The translations under genes and the position numbers were made by a program. From contig JAKZAP010000007.1 in assembly GCA_023053575.1 (NCBI GenBank), positions 10,491,008 through 10,555,007 on the forward strand: a DNA stretch of 64,000 bases. Reading direction: 5' to 3'. Below the pieces are notes generated by a model that was not told the DNA's origin, did not search any database, and saw only the letters and a list, made by a program, of their open reading frames with translations. The stretch is from Branchinecta lynchi. Its lineage: Eukaryota; Arthropoda; Branchiopoda; Anostraca; Branchinectidae. Position 1 is the stretch's first letter. Each line of letters opens with the position of its first letter. Positions 11,070-19,920 of the stretch are shown in pieces.

Positions 11070-11485
11070 GAATACAAGAGCTAGAAGCTCACATGGTACT
11101 TGCAAGGCTGGGTCAGAGGATGAAATTTAGGAATTTGCAAGTCTTGGGTTTCTTGTGTTTATTTATAAGCAATACCCTTGAAATAAGAATGATCATGCGC
11201 GATTGGAAATCAAGAGAATGATCTGGTAAAAAGTATTTTATTTTTGCACTTTAAGGGCACTAGAAATCCATCTGAAAGCAAAACCCTTGAGGCAAAAATG
11301 ATGATGGGCTCATGGGGATCATGAAAATGTATATTTTGCTCAAACTATTTTCTGGACTTTAAGGAATTTATTTGTAAGCAATACCCTTGAAGCAAAAATT
11401 ATCATGGCCCTTGGGCATCATGAATATTTACCGTTTGGTCAAAAGCATTTTTTTTTCAGTTTTTCGTTAAGATGTGCACTTTAAA
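11070..11485 (-). mobile_element. Family A element, truncated copy of the second subtype (A6)
   Basis: Begins ACAAGAGCTAGAAGCTCACA then TGGTACTTG, the same end as the full family A copies. The interior is not the C-rich core but the alternative tandem unit with AGCAATACCCTTGAA, AAAAATGATCATGG and CATGAAAATGTATATTTTG, spaced about 100-160 bp, as also seen at 46680-47035 and, in reverse, at 42010-42245. The other end is missing. Confidence 0.65.
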
Positions 11486-11489
11486 GGAC

Positions 11490-11835
11490 CTGTCTTACCT
11501 ATAACACTAACGCAACCTACTTCCGTAATCACTACATATATTTCTTAACCCGGAGACCCCCATTTCGTGCGGTACATTCTAACCCCTCTAACAAAACCTC
11601 GCTGATTCTCTCACTTGCCGTGTTTTGCTACCTTCGATATGTATCACGCTGTCGACGGTTGTCTGCGAGAAGTTTTTCCATCAGGAAAACCAGTTCTGTA
11701 AATTGTTTCCCTGTTTTTGCACAAGTCAACGGGTTTCGGAAATGGATTTAAACAGCCAAAACCGATGGTTATTTGTTGAAAGCACAGCATAGTTAAAGTA
11801 TTCAAATACTTTAAAATACTGTCATGAAAATACAT
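11490..11835 (+). repeat. Dispersed repeat L, copy 1
   Basis: Aligns in reverse orientation with 18790-19130. Shared blocks in order include CCTATAACACTAACGCAACC, CTCACTTGCCGTGTTTTG, CGCTGTCGACGGTTGTCTGC and GAAGTTTTTCCATCAGGAAA. The two copies differ at many positions. The copies flank the zinc-finger gene as a large inverted pair. No confident protein product. Confidence 0.65.
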
Positions 11836-12159
11836 ATTTTTCTCAAAAGTATTTTCTGTACTTTGTGGTTAAGATGAGTACTTTAAGGAATGGTTTTGGC
11901 TCAAAAATGAGAATTTATAAACCAATCTTGTCAATCCTTAATTACCTACTTTGGCTAATTGGTACATATATTTAGCCACAGCAAGTGCATGAAAACGGCA
12001 AAGGTCGAAGTCAACGAACGTTCAAATAAGCATACCTCTATTGTACTCCGAGAGGGCCTGATGGGGAAACTGACTTTTTTCAAGTTAAATAAAAAAAAGT
12101 TTGGTCGCCACTGAATTACCTGCACCAGAAGCTAAATATACTGCAGCTGACTCTAGTGT

Positions 12160-13330
12160 TGGGCAATATTCGATACCGATAACGATATATCAGTATATCG
12201 GACCAAATATCGATATCGAAACGTAAATATCGATTTATTCAAACAATGTTTACAACGGATACGTCAGCTATGATTTTTCATCAGCGATATTCCGGCCCTT
12301 CTTGGCAAGGGTCCTCGTCAGGCTGATGTTTCAAAGTCAGCTTGGGCTCAAAGAATATTTATCTACGAAGTACGGAACTTTCACAGCCCAGACTTATGTT
12401 TCAAAGTCAGCTTGGGCTCAAAGAATATTTATCTACGAAGTACGGAACTTTCACAGCCCAGACATGCAGAATGTTTCAAAGTCAGCTTGGGCTCAAAGAA
12501 TATGTAAATATCGATATCAAAAACGATATTTTTTCATTCGTAATAATTGTAAATAATCCAACCTAACCTACACTTGTATATCCGAAATTGGAGCAATGTG
12601 TTTTCCGTAATTCATTTCTTATTTATTCGGAGTTTGAGATGATCCAAGATCCGGTAGCCTATATCGGATATCGATAGACCGATATATCGGACCAAATATT
12701 GATATCGAAAGGTAAATATCAATATCGAAAACGATATTTGTTCATTCGTAATTCATTTCTTATGTATTCGGAGTTTGAGATGATCCAAGATCCGATAGCC
12801 TATATTGGATATCGATAGTCCGATATTTCGGACAAAATATCGATATCGAAACGTAAATATCGATATTGAAAATGATATTTGTTCATTCGTAATTCATTTC
12901 TTATTTATTCGGAGTTTGAGATGATCGAAGATACGATATATCGCATATCAATAGAACGATATATCGGACAAAATATCGATATCGAAACGTAAATATCGAT
13001 TTCGAAAACAATACTTGTTCAGTCGTAATTATTGTAAATCCAACCTAACCAGACTCATATATCCGAAATCGGAACAATATGTTTTCCGTAATTCATTTCT
13101 TATTTATTCACAGTTTGAGATGATCCAAGATGCTATTTAACGAAAATTTTGTTCATAGATTTTGGCGAAACGAGATTTAGCCTATCCTATAGCGAAACCT
13201 GGTAAACAAATATCAATTATCGAAAGTGAAATTATCGATATATCGATTATTGAATATCAAAAGCGGAAATATCGATATATCGATTATCGAATATCGAAAG
13301 TGAAATATCGATATATCGAAAAATCCAAAT
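12160..13330 (+). repeat. AT-rich satellite, 141-bp period, rich in ATCGATATCG
   Basis: The block AGTTTGAGATGATCCAAGAT recurs at 12631, 12772, 12913 and 13112, giving spacings of 141, 141 and 199. Each unit carries GATATATCGGACCAAATATC, CGAAACGTAAATATCGAT and TTCGTAATTCATTTCTTATT. The longer unit contains an extra ATTGTAAATCCAACCTAACC-type piece, also present at 12542. The right edge decays into short ATCGATATATCGATTATCGA runs. Palindromic ATCGAT and ATATCGATAT give strong local hairpin potential. Confidence 0.9.
12326..12505 (+). repeat. 70-75 bp direct repeat, 2.5 copies
   Basis: ATGTTTCAAAGTCAGCTTGG occurs at 12326, 12396 and 12471, each followed by GCTCAAAGAATATTTATCTA and TACGGAACTTTCACAGCCCA (the last copy cut short). 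The first two copies are identical over their whole length. The block sits beside a fragment of the foldback family E (GGATACGTCAGCT at 12257, CCTTCTTGGCAAGGGTCCTC at 12297), which also has AGTCAGCTTGGGCT beside it at 58046. Confidence 0.9.
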
Positions 13331-13516
13331 AACACCCACACTAGCACAGAAACATGGTTGGCTACTTGGCGCTTTTGGTTAACAGTCTCGTCCTCATATC
13401 TAGTTCTGCTTTTTCTTCGGCAGCATGTTTTCGATAATTCTTTCGTTCAAGGACCTTTGTTACTGGGCGCCATATGGCGAACAGTAATCTGTAGAAAATT
13501 TGTCGGTGGCCGGCGG

Positions 13517-13577
13517 TATCGTGCCAGTGCCGTGCCGTGCCGTGCCGATGCCGTGCCGGTGCCGTGCCGAGGTGTAC
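13517..13577 (+). repeat. GTGCC pentamer array
   Basis: About ten units of GTGCC with occasional spacer bases. The same motif is present at 10913-10950. Confidence 0.8.
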
Positions 13578-13763
13578 ACCGGTGGTGGAGAGAGGGCAAC
13601 CCCTCGGTGATTTCAGCAAATCTGCAAGAGGTTGTAAAGGTGTAATTGAGACGCAACGACTTTCTGTTAGTTCTTGCGCTCGCTGGATTCTCGCTTTGCT
13701 TTTCAGAAAGCAAACCCAAGAGATCGAAAGAATCGCCCATATAGTGGGGCCTGGGCATTTCTC

Positions 13764-14640
13764 ACCCTTTTTGGGATCCCAAAACGTAAGTGGAGGGATA
13801 CCTATGAAATCGCAAAAGTTGTCCGTCTGTCCGTCCGTCCGTCTGTAAGCACGATAACTCTCGAAGGGAATGAGATATTTTGATGAAACTTGGTGTGAGG
13901 ATTCGTTGGGTCGTCGGTCCAGTCAAGTTCGTAGATGGGCTTTGTAGCCCTGCATTTAGGGGTGGGGTAGGGGGTTCAAATTAAGGGGCAAACAAAATAT
14001 TTTGAAACAGCTAATGTGATGGTCGATTATGGGGTAAGAAGACATGCTGAACACAATGGTGAAAACCATTTTGTCTTCGGAAAAGTAGTTTGACCGGAAT
14101 CCGGCCAAAACCGGAAAGTTTGTTGAAAGTAAAAGTTTTATTTGAAGTTGATTAGATGTTGGATTTAGAGGTAGGAAGACATGCTGAAGACGATGGTGAA
14201 AACTATTTTCTCGGCGGACAAGTAATTCGACCGGAATCTGGCCCAAACCGGAAAGTTTGTCAAAATTAAAAGTTTTATTTGGAGTTGATTAGATGTTCGA
14301 TTTAGGGCAAGAAGACATGCTGAACACTTATGTGAAAACAATTTTCTACCCGGACATGTAGTTCGCCCGGAATCCGGCGAAAACCGGAAAACTGTTGGAA
14401 GTTAAAGTTTTATTTCTAGTTGATTAGATAAGCGATTTAGGGGTAAGAAGAGATGCTGAGTCCCTGTATGACAATCATATTTTACCCCGACATATAGTTC
14501 GACCGGAATCCGGCTGGAATCGGAAAATTTGTTACAAGCTAATTTTTTATTTGAAGTTGATTAGATGTTCATTACTGGGGAAAGAAGATACCCTGATATG
14601 ACTGCAGATTGAGCCGCAGGCGAAATTTCGTTGAAACACT
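13764..14640 (+). repeat. Family B element, 5' end plus about five core units (B3)
   Basis: Starts CTTTTTGGGATCCCAAAACG, then the leader TGTCCGTCTGTCCGTCCGTC, CACGATAACTCTCGAAGGGA and GATGAAACTTGGTGTGAGG. Core units follow at about 125-140 bp spacing, each with GACATGCTGAA, CGGACAAGTA and AACCGGAAA. The copy is very similar to 22455-23400, with only scattered differences, implying relatively recent spread. The 3' end block is absent. Confidence 0.85.
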
Positions 14641-14867
14641 GATGATCTAAGTGCCTGTCTGCGATCCCACAGAGCTATCTAGCGAAAAAAATGGGCCATC
14701 CAGGGTGAAGTAGATACGGAGTACATTTATTCTGAATTTACAGCAAACACAAGTAGGCTAGTTTTCACGTCAAGACACGTGCTTATTTCTGAAGTACTGC
14801 AATCATTAGAAGTAAATGTTATGTAATGAATGGCAAGCAGCTGAAGCTACTGTTAAATGGTAAAGAA

Positions 14868-15145
14868 CAAGAGCTAAATAAATGCCAATTAAATTACCGG
14901 GCTCAGTAACTGAGTTGAACCAAATAAATGAATTCGTAGTAACGAAAAACTGTCAAAACCTGAAAGCTCATATGGCACTTGCAAGAATAAGCAAAATGTT
15001 GGTGGGAGTTTTTTGTTTGGGAGTTTTGTACAGAGCCGAATATTATTTTATTATACACTAGTAAGTAAAATGTACTGTAAAAGTCATTTCTAGAACTCCT
15101 CTTCTTCGTTGGGCGGTTCTTTGTTTGGGAGTTTTGTACCAAATA
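14868..15145 (-). repeat. Family A end fragment and a 110-bp direct repeat
   Basis: ACAAGAGCTAAA at 14868 and AGCTCATATGGCACTTG at 14967 look like the family A end split by about 90 bp. Beyond it TTTGTTTGGGAGTTTTGTAC occurs twice (about 15010 and 15119), a direct repeat with about 110-bp spacing. Weakly resolved. Confidence 0.45.
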
Positions 15146-15707
15146 CAATAGAAAAACGAGATTTTCGGGTTTTTTTCTTGATCAGCTAGTAACCCCTCCA
15201 AGATGGTGTGCGAGGGATAAATAAATTTCGGATATTTCGGTTGCACTTCCGGCAAACCGTCCTCAGCGAAAAAAAAAACAAAACTAAATCATAAAATCCA
15301 CCACAATCACAACATGAAAACGATGCGGAACCAACAGACAATAAGACGACATGTAACTAAAGACCAGAAGAACGGTGCGGACTGAACGGCACGCAGATAA
15401 AAATAAAATAACGAAAGATAAAATGTGCGTGTTAAAAGTGTATATTATGTACAAATCTGTGATTATTTACAATTCTGAGTTCTGTGTATATTTAAAATTT
15501 ACCATCCGTCTGGGAAAGCGAGAAGCTCTCACCCAGAAAACGGCCCTTTCCAAAAATCCATAATAAGTTTGACCACTTTGAATAAAAACTTCCAAGAAGA
15601 CTTCCGCATGCTAGTTGAAGCAAACTTGACAACTGCTGCATCCCCAACCTCAGAAAATGTTGTATGCTCCAAGTTCGTAAGCCTCTAAAGTTTGTGTTAA
15701 AATTACA

Positions 15708-15725
15708 TTGTTTCTTTTCTTGCAG
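15708..15725 (+). other. 3' splice site before the zinc-finger start codon
   Basis: TGTTTCTTTTCTTGCAG directly abuts the ATG at 15726. It implies at least one upstream 5' untranslated exon and decides the choice of start. Confidence 0.8.
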
Positions 15726-18665
15726 ATGGAAGCCGAAACCGAAGACAACCATGACGACCCAGTTCCCAAACGCCCTTCATCTTCCTTTCTGCCGCAGCTC
15801 GTTCAGAACACCCTAAATGCCACGACATCTATGACGTTCTCTACTGTTTTTTCGACTACATCTTCCACACTCAGTTCCACCTTCTCGACGGAAACTCTAA
15901 TGGTTGGGACACAATTTGCAACTAAGAGTAGGCCGCCTCCCCTCAGGCCGTACTTAGACGACGACCCCTCATTCAAGAATCAGCAACACGTCTACAACTT
16001 ACCTCTTACCAGCCTTAACCCAATTCCAATTGTTCTCGATGAAAACATGGTCATTCGTCATCGCAGGACTTCCGACGTCGAGCATCCTGGGTTGGTCAAG
16101 CATGTCTCAGATGCAGAACACCAACCCCTTCAGTACACGCTTGAAGATCAACCGGGGCTTCTGATAATGACGGAACACGTGCAGTCCTCTGATCTCAACC
16201 TCTCGAACGACACAGTCGATTCCCAACGACTTGCATATCTTGAAGAAGTAGCCGTCAAAACCATCTCGGAGTTCAAACATATGAGTGAAATGACCCCTTC
16301 AGCAATGGACTCAGTCCCGGAAAATACCCTTTCTGCAGTCAATGAACCCGAGCGTATTCTGTACGAGCACGACTACGGTTTCAGGAATAATACTGAAGGA
16401 TTCGAAGCTTCAAATGAGAAAGAATCCCCCGGTCATGAAAGTGAAGAAGACATAAACTCGAATATGAAATCGCGCAGCCGAAAACGAGCTGTTGGGGACT
16501 TCTGCCAAATGAAATGTTGCCGTTGTAGCTCTTCATTTGCTCATAAATGTAAAAGAAAAGGGCGTCGAAGTGCCACTTCGTCGGTAGCAAAAGAGATGCT
16601 CCTGAAACGGCGCCGCTTTGTTTCACTCCCAACTGAATATCATTGCCCAAAATGTGATAAAAAAGTACAAGGGAAAGCCGCTCTGAAGGAGCATCTGGCA
16701 GTCCACACCCGGGAGAACACTTTCGGTTGTCCATTGTGCAATGAAATGTTTACCAATAGAAGAGCGTTTCATGCCCACATTTCTACTCACAACCCGAACA
16801 AAGAAGAAAAGGTCGCTGATCCGCCTAAGACGGCCATCAAGCGAAGTAAGCGTACAATTGTGAAAACAGCGAAGCTTCTGGCAGAAGAAGTTGATCAATA
16901 TGTTTCCCAAGACCCTGCAGCAGGACAACTAATAAACCTTCCTGTGGCCGAGGTATCGAACGAAGTTAACGTCGTCAGAACAACTCCCAGTCCTGCTGTC
17001 GCGAGCAAAGGCTCCTCAAACGCCTCAAAAACCGCTAAGGTGTCAGTTGTATCTGTCAAGGTCTTAGAGAAAGAAGAACCAATGGTGGAAGTCAGTGAAC
17101 AAGACGGTACATATGATTTTGAGGGAGACATGGTCTCCAGTGACGACGGGGAAGTGTACCGAGTGGAGGATCAAAATTGGGACTGCAATCTGTGCAAAGT
17201 GAAATGTAAAGGCCGGACTGAGCTTGTCGAACATCAGTCCATTGAGCACGAAGAATATGCAATACATGCATGCACTGTCTGTTGTCGGCGTTTCCGGCGT
17301 AAAGCACAGATGAACCGACATATGTTGATCCATACTGGAATCAAAGCTTTTGAATGTGATATATGTAACGAGCAGTTTTCGCGAAGGCACCATCTTGATC
17401 GCCATAAGCTTACTCACGTCGATGACAAGCCCTTTGAGTGCGACCAGTGCCACAAACAGTTCATCAGGGCTAGCCAACTAGAGCTTCATAAATCTCGTCA
17501 TGTTTGCACGAAAACCCTGATTTCATGCCCAGTCTGTTCCAAGAAATTTCTGTATGAGTTGGCAATGGAGAAACATCTGAATAAACACTCCAAAGACTCA
17601 GATCTGACCTGTTACAAGTGCGATATCAGGTTTAAAGACCCCGTTGAGTTATCCAAGCATAAGACCCAGGCTCATAAGAGAGAGAAGGCATTTGAATGCT
17701 CCGAGTGCAAGAAATCCTTTTCTCAAGAAGTGTACCTCAAGAAGCACATGACAATCCATTTTGGCTCTACCCCGTTCCATTGCAAGCAGTGTGACCGAGG
17801 ATTCTTAACCAACGGAGACCTGCAGCGCCATATTAAAACCCATGACAACCCTATAGACCTTACGTGCCATATTTGCAACAAGACTTTCAACAGGAAGGAC
17901 CTCCTTCAAAATCACATGTTGAGACATAACGGGGAGAGGCAGTTTACTTGCGAAACATGTGGCAAGTCCTTTTTCCTCCAGAAGCATTTGAAGCAACACA
18001 AGTACAGCCATCTGCCAGAGAAGCCGTTTTGCTGCGAAACTTGCGGTAAGACGTTTACGCTGAACCATAACCTGCAGCAGCATAAGCTAATTCACACCGG
18101 GCAGCGCCACTTCGTTTGCGACGAGTGCGGACGGGGCTTCATGCGCAATGATCAATTGCGGAAGCACAAAGCAAACGCTCATGGCCCAGTGGAAGAGCTT
18201 TCTTCACCAAAGACTCAAGCTTCAAAAAATGACGCTGCCGATGTGTCTCAGCATACTACAGCGTTCACGCGGTATCTTCCGCAGCCAATACAGATTCAGT
18301 CAATGGGCCAACCCCTCCCTGAGCTGCATGAGATGCAGTCGATGTCTCAGCCTTCTTCTTCAAAGCAGTATTTTACTGTGGCCTCAACTGCTCCACCTGT
18401 CTATGAAGCTAAGAAGTATGACCCCCTGAAATTTGAAGTTGGGAAATTCGAAATAAACGGAACCACAAGTATTAACCTGATGACAGGGAAACTCGAACCA
18501 TCGAACATGACGGGCTTAATTCCGTCTAATGCAGTGCTAATGCCCTCATCTAGCCTGGACCTTCAGCCTTTAGCCAGTTCGCATCAGGACGGTCTACAGT
18601 ACCTACAGTTGTCCGGCTATCAACCCGTTTCGCATGGCTCTTCCGTAAATCCTGGCCATATCTAG
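15726..18665 (+). CDS. C2H2 zinc-finger protein, 14 fingers, 979 aa
   Basis: This is a probable nuclear DNA-binding transcription regulator. I start at the ATG at 15726, because the bases before it (TTGTTTCTTTTCTTGCAG) form a polypyrimidine tract and splice acceptor; an in-frame ATG 18 bases upstream lies inside that tract. Residues 1-304 lack fingers, are rich in Ser, Thr and acidic residues, and near 250-300 carry a basic segment (SRSRKR, KCKRKGRR) with a Cys cluster CQMKCCRC. Fingers 1-2 lie at about 305-355 (YHCPKC, FGCPLC). After a linker of about 130 residues, fingers 3-14 run from 485 to 819, ending FVCDECGRGF. Linkers are mostly non-canonical (HTGIKAF, HVDDKPF, HNGERQF). The C-terminal 160 residues are Gln/Ser/Pro-rich. 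The frame is fully open. No orthologue name can be assigned; 5' exons are not resolved. Confidence 0.95.
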   Translation: MEAETEDNHDDPVPKRPSSSFLPQLVQNTLNATTSMTFSTVFSTTSSTLSSTFSTETLMVGTQFATKSRPPPLRPYLDDDPSFKNQQHVYNLPLTSLNPIPIVLDENMVIRHRRTSDVEHPGLVKHVSDAEHQPLQYTLEDQPGLLIMTEHVQSSDLNLSNDTVDSQRLAYLEEVAVKTISEFKHMSEMTPSAMDSVPENTLSAVNEPERILYEHDYGFRNNTEGFEASNEKESPGHESEEDINSNMKSRSRKRAVGDFCQMKCCRCSSSFAHKCKRKGRRSATSSVAKEMLLKRRRFVSLPTEYHCPKCDKKVQGKAALKEHLAVHTRENTFGCPLCNEMFTNRRAFHAHISTHNPNKEEKVADPPKTAIKRSKRTIVKTAKLLAEEVDQYVSQDPAAGQLINLPVAEVSNEVNVVRTTPSPAVASKGSSNASKTAKVSVVSVKVLEKEEPMVEVSEQDGTYDFEGDMVSSDDGEVYRVEDQNWDCNLCKVKCKGRTELVEHQSIEHEEYAIHACTVCCRRFRRKAQMNRHMLIHTGIKAFECDICNEQFSRRHHLDRHKLTHVDDKPFECDQCHKQFIRASQLELHKSRHVCTKTLISCPVCSKKFLYELAMEKHLNKHSKDSDLTCYKCDIRFKDPVELSKHKTQAHKREKAFECSECKKSFSQEVYLKKHMTIHFGSTPFHCKQCDRGFLTNGDLQRHIKTHDNPIDLTCHICNKTFNRKDLLQNHMLRHNGERQFTCETCGKSFFLQKHLKQHKYSHLPEKPFCCETCGKTFTLNHNLQQHKLIHTGQRHFVCDECGRGFMRNDQLRKHKANAHGPVEELSSPKTQASKNDAADVSQHTTAFTRYLPQPIQIQSMGQPLPELHEMQSMSQPSSSKQYFTVASTAPPVYEAKKYDPLKFEVGKFEINGTTSINLMTGKLEPSNMTGLIPSNAVLMPSSSLDLQPLASSHQDGLQYLQLSGYQPVSHGSSVNPGHI

Positions 18666-18707
18666 TTCCGTCAGTTTCCTTATTCGATATTATTTCCAAA
18701 CTATCGT

Positions 18708-18713
18708 ATTAAA
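18708..18713 (+). terminator. Possible polyadenylation signal ATTAAA
   Basis: ATTAAA lies 43 bases after the zinc-finger stop codon. It is the commonest variant of AATAAA. A longer 3' UTR is also possible. Confidence 0.35.
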
Positions 18714-18789
18714 TCTTTTAGTGAAACGAAATACAGCACATGTAGTTAGGGATGCCTTAAAGGACCCCTCGAAGTATTTACTTCTTCAA

Positions 18790-19130
18790 CTCTCAGTACT
18801 TAAAAATAATTGAATACTTTAAGACTAGGCTCTGCTTTCAACAAATTATCCACGGCGCTGGCTGTTTTAAGCCTTTTTCGACACTCCTTGACTCGTAGCG
18901 AAAGCGAGGACAAATTTACATAACCGGTTTTTCTGATGGAAAAACTTCTCGTAGACAGATGTCGACAGCGTGGTACGCATCGAAGGTGGTAAAACACGGC
19001 AAGTGAGAAAATAAACGTGGTTTTATTAGAGGGGAATGTACCGTACGACATTCGGGCCTCCGAGTTCAGAAATGTTTAGAGTGACTATATACGGAAGTAG
19101 GCTGGGTTAGTATTATAGGTAGAATATGTC
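18790..19130 (-). repeat. Dispersed repeat L, copy 2 (inverted relative to 11490-11835)
   Basis: The minus strand aligns with 11490-11835; shared blocks include CTCACTTGCCGTGTTTTA, CACGCTGTCGACATCTGTCT and GAAGTTTTTCCATCAGAAAA. It begins about 125 bases after the stop codon of the zinc-finger gene. A short minus-strand open frame exists but shows no family I recognise. Confidence 0.65.
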
Positions 19131-19330
19131 CTTTAAGGCGTATTCTCGCAGTTCCCCGAGGACTCCTCGGGGAATCAAAAGGAACTTCGAAAATAAAGGG
19201 AGTCACTCCACGCGGACAACGATAACACGGGGAATGTTTTCAAAACAGATTTTGTTCGAAAAAAAGGGGGGACTCCTCAAAAAGAGTCCTCGTGGAACGG
19301 CGAGACTACGCCTTTAGGTAATGTACTTGG

Positions 19331-19829
19331 TTTTTGGGATCCCAAAACGTAAGTGGAGGGATATCTATGAAATCGGAAGAGTTGTCAGTCTGTGAGCACG
19401 CAAGGAATGAGCAATTTTGATGAAACTTGGTGTGAGGATTCTTTTGGGTCAAGGGAAAGGTCGAATTTGTAGATGGGCTCTGTAGCTCTACATTCAGGGG
19501 GGGGGGGTCAAATTAAGGGGGAAACAAAATATTTTTCAACAGCTAACGAGGTAGTTGATTAAGGGGTAAGAAAACATGCTGAACACGAATATGAAACCAT
19601 TTTCTCGCTGGACATGTAGTTCGCCGGAAATCCGGCCAAAACCGGAAAGGTTGTTAAAAGTAAATGTTGTGTTTGAAGTTGATTAGATGTTTGATATATG
19701 GGTAAGAAGGCACGCTGAACACTTATGTCAAAATCATTTTCTACCCGGACAAGTAGTTCGCCCGGAATCTGTCCAAAACCGGAAATTTGTTAAAAGAAAA
19801 GTTTTATTTGTAGGCTAGTTGATTAGATT
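19331..19829 (+). repeat. Family B element, truncated (B4)
   Basis: Starts TTTTTGGGATCCCAAAACG and keeps the GATGAAACTTGGTGTGAGG block and a nine-G run; the GTCCGTC leader is mostly deleted here. Two to three core units follow. It breaks off inside a core unit at GTTGATTAGATT, where a CAGTGGTTCCC end starts. Confidence 0.8.
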
Positions 19830-19919
19830 CAGTGGTTCCCAACCGGTGGTACGCGTACGCGAAGGAACCAAAATTGATTTTGTCTGTATAGTAGCTTCAA
19901 AATCGCGCCTCACTCATTT
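19830..19919 (+). mobile_element. Possible hAT-type terminal fragment
   Basis: CAGTGGTTCCCAACCGGTGG is a typical hAT terminal inverted repeat sequence. Only about 90 bp remain before family A copy A2 begins. No matching opposite end was found nearby, so the assignment rests on this motif alone. Confidence 0.4.
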
Positions 19920-19920
19920 T

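Noticed and set aside
13358..13883. Several overlapping frames of 69-103 codons on both strands
   Set aside because: They come from the GTGCC array and the family B leader (VRLSVRPSV is the GTCCGTC repeat).
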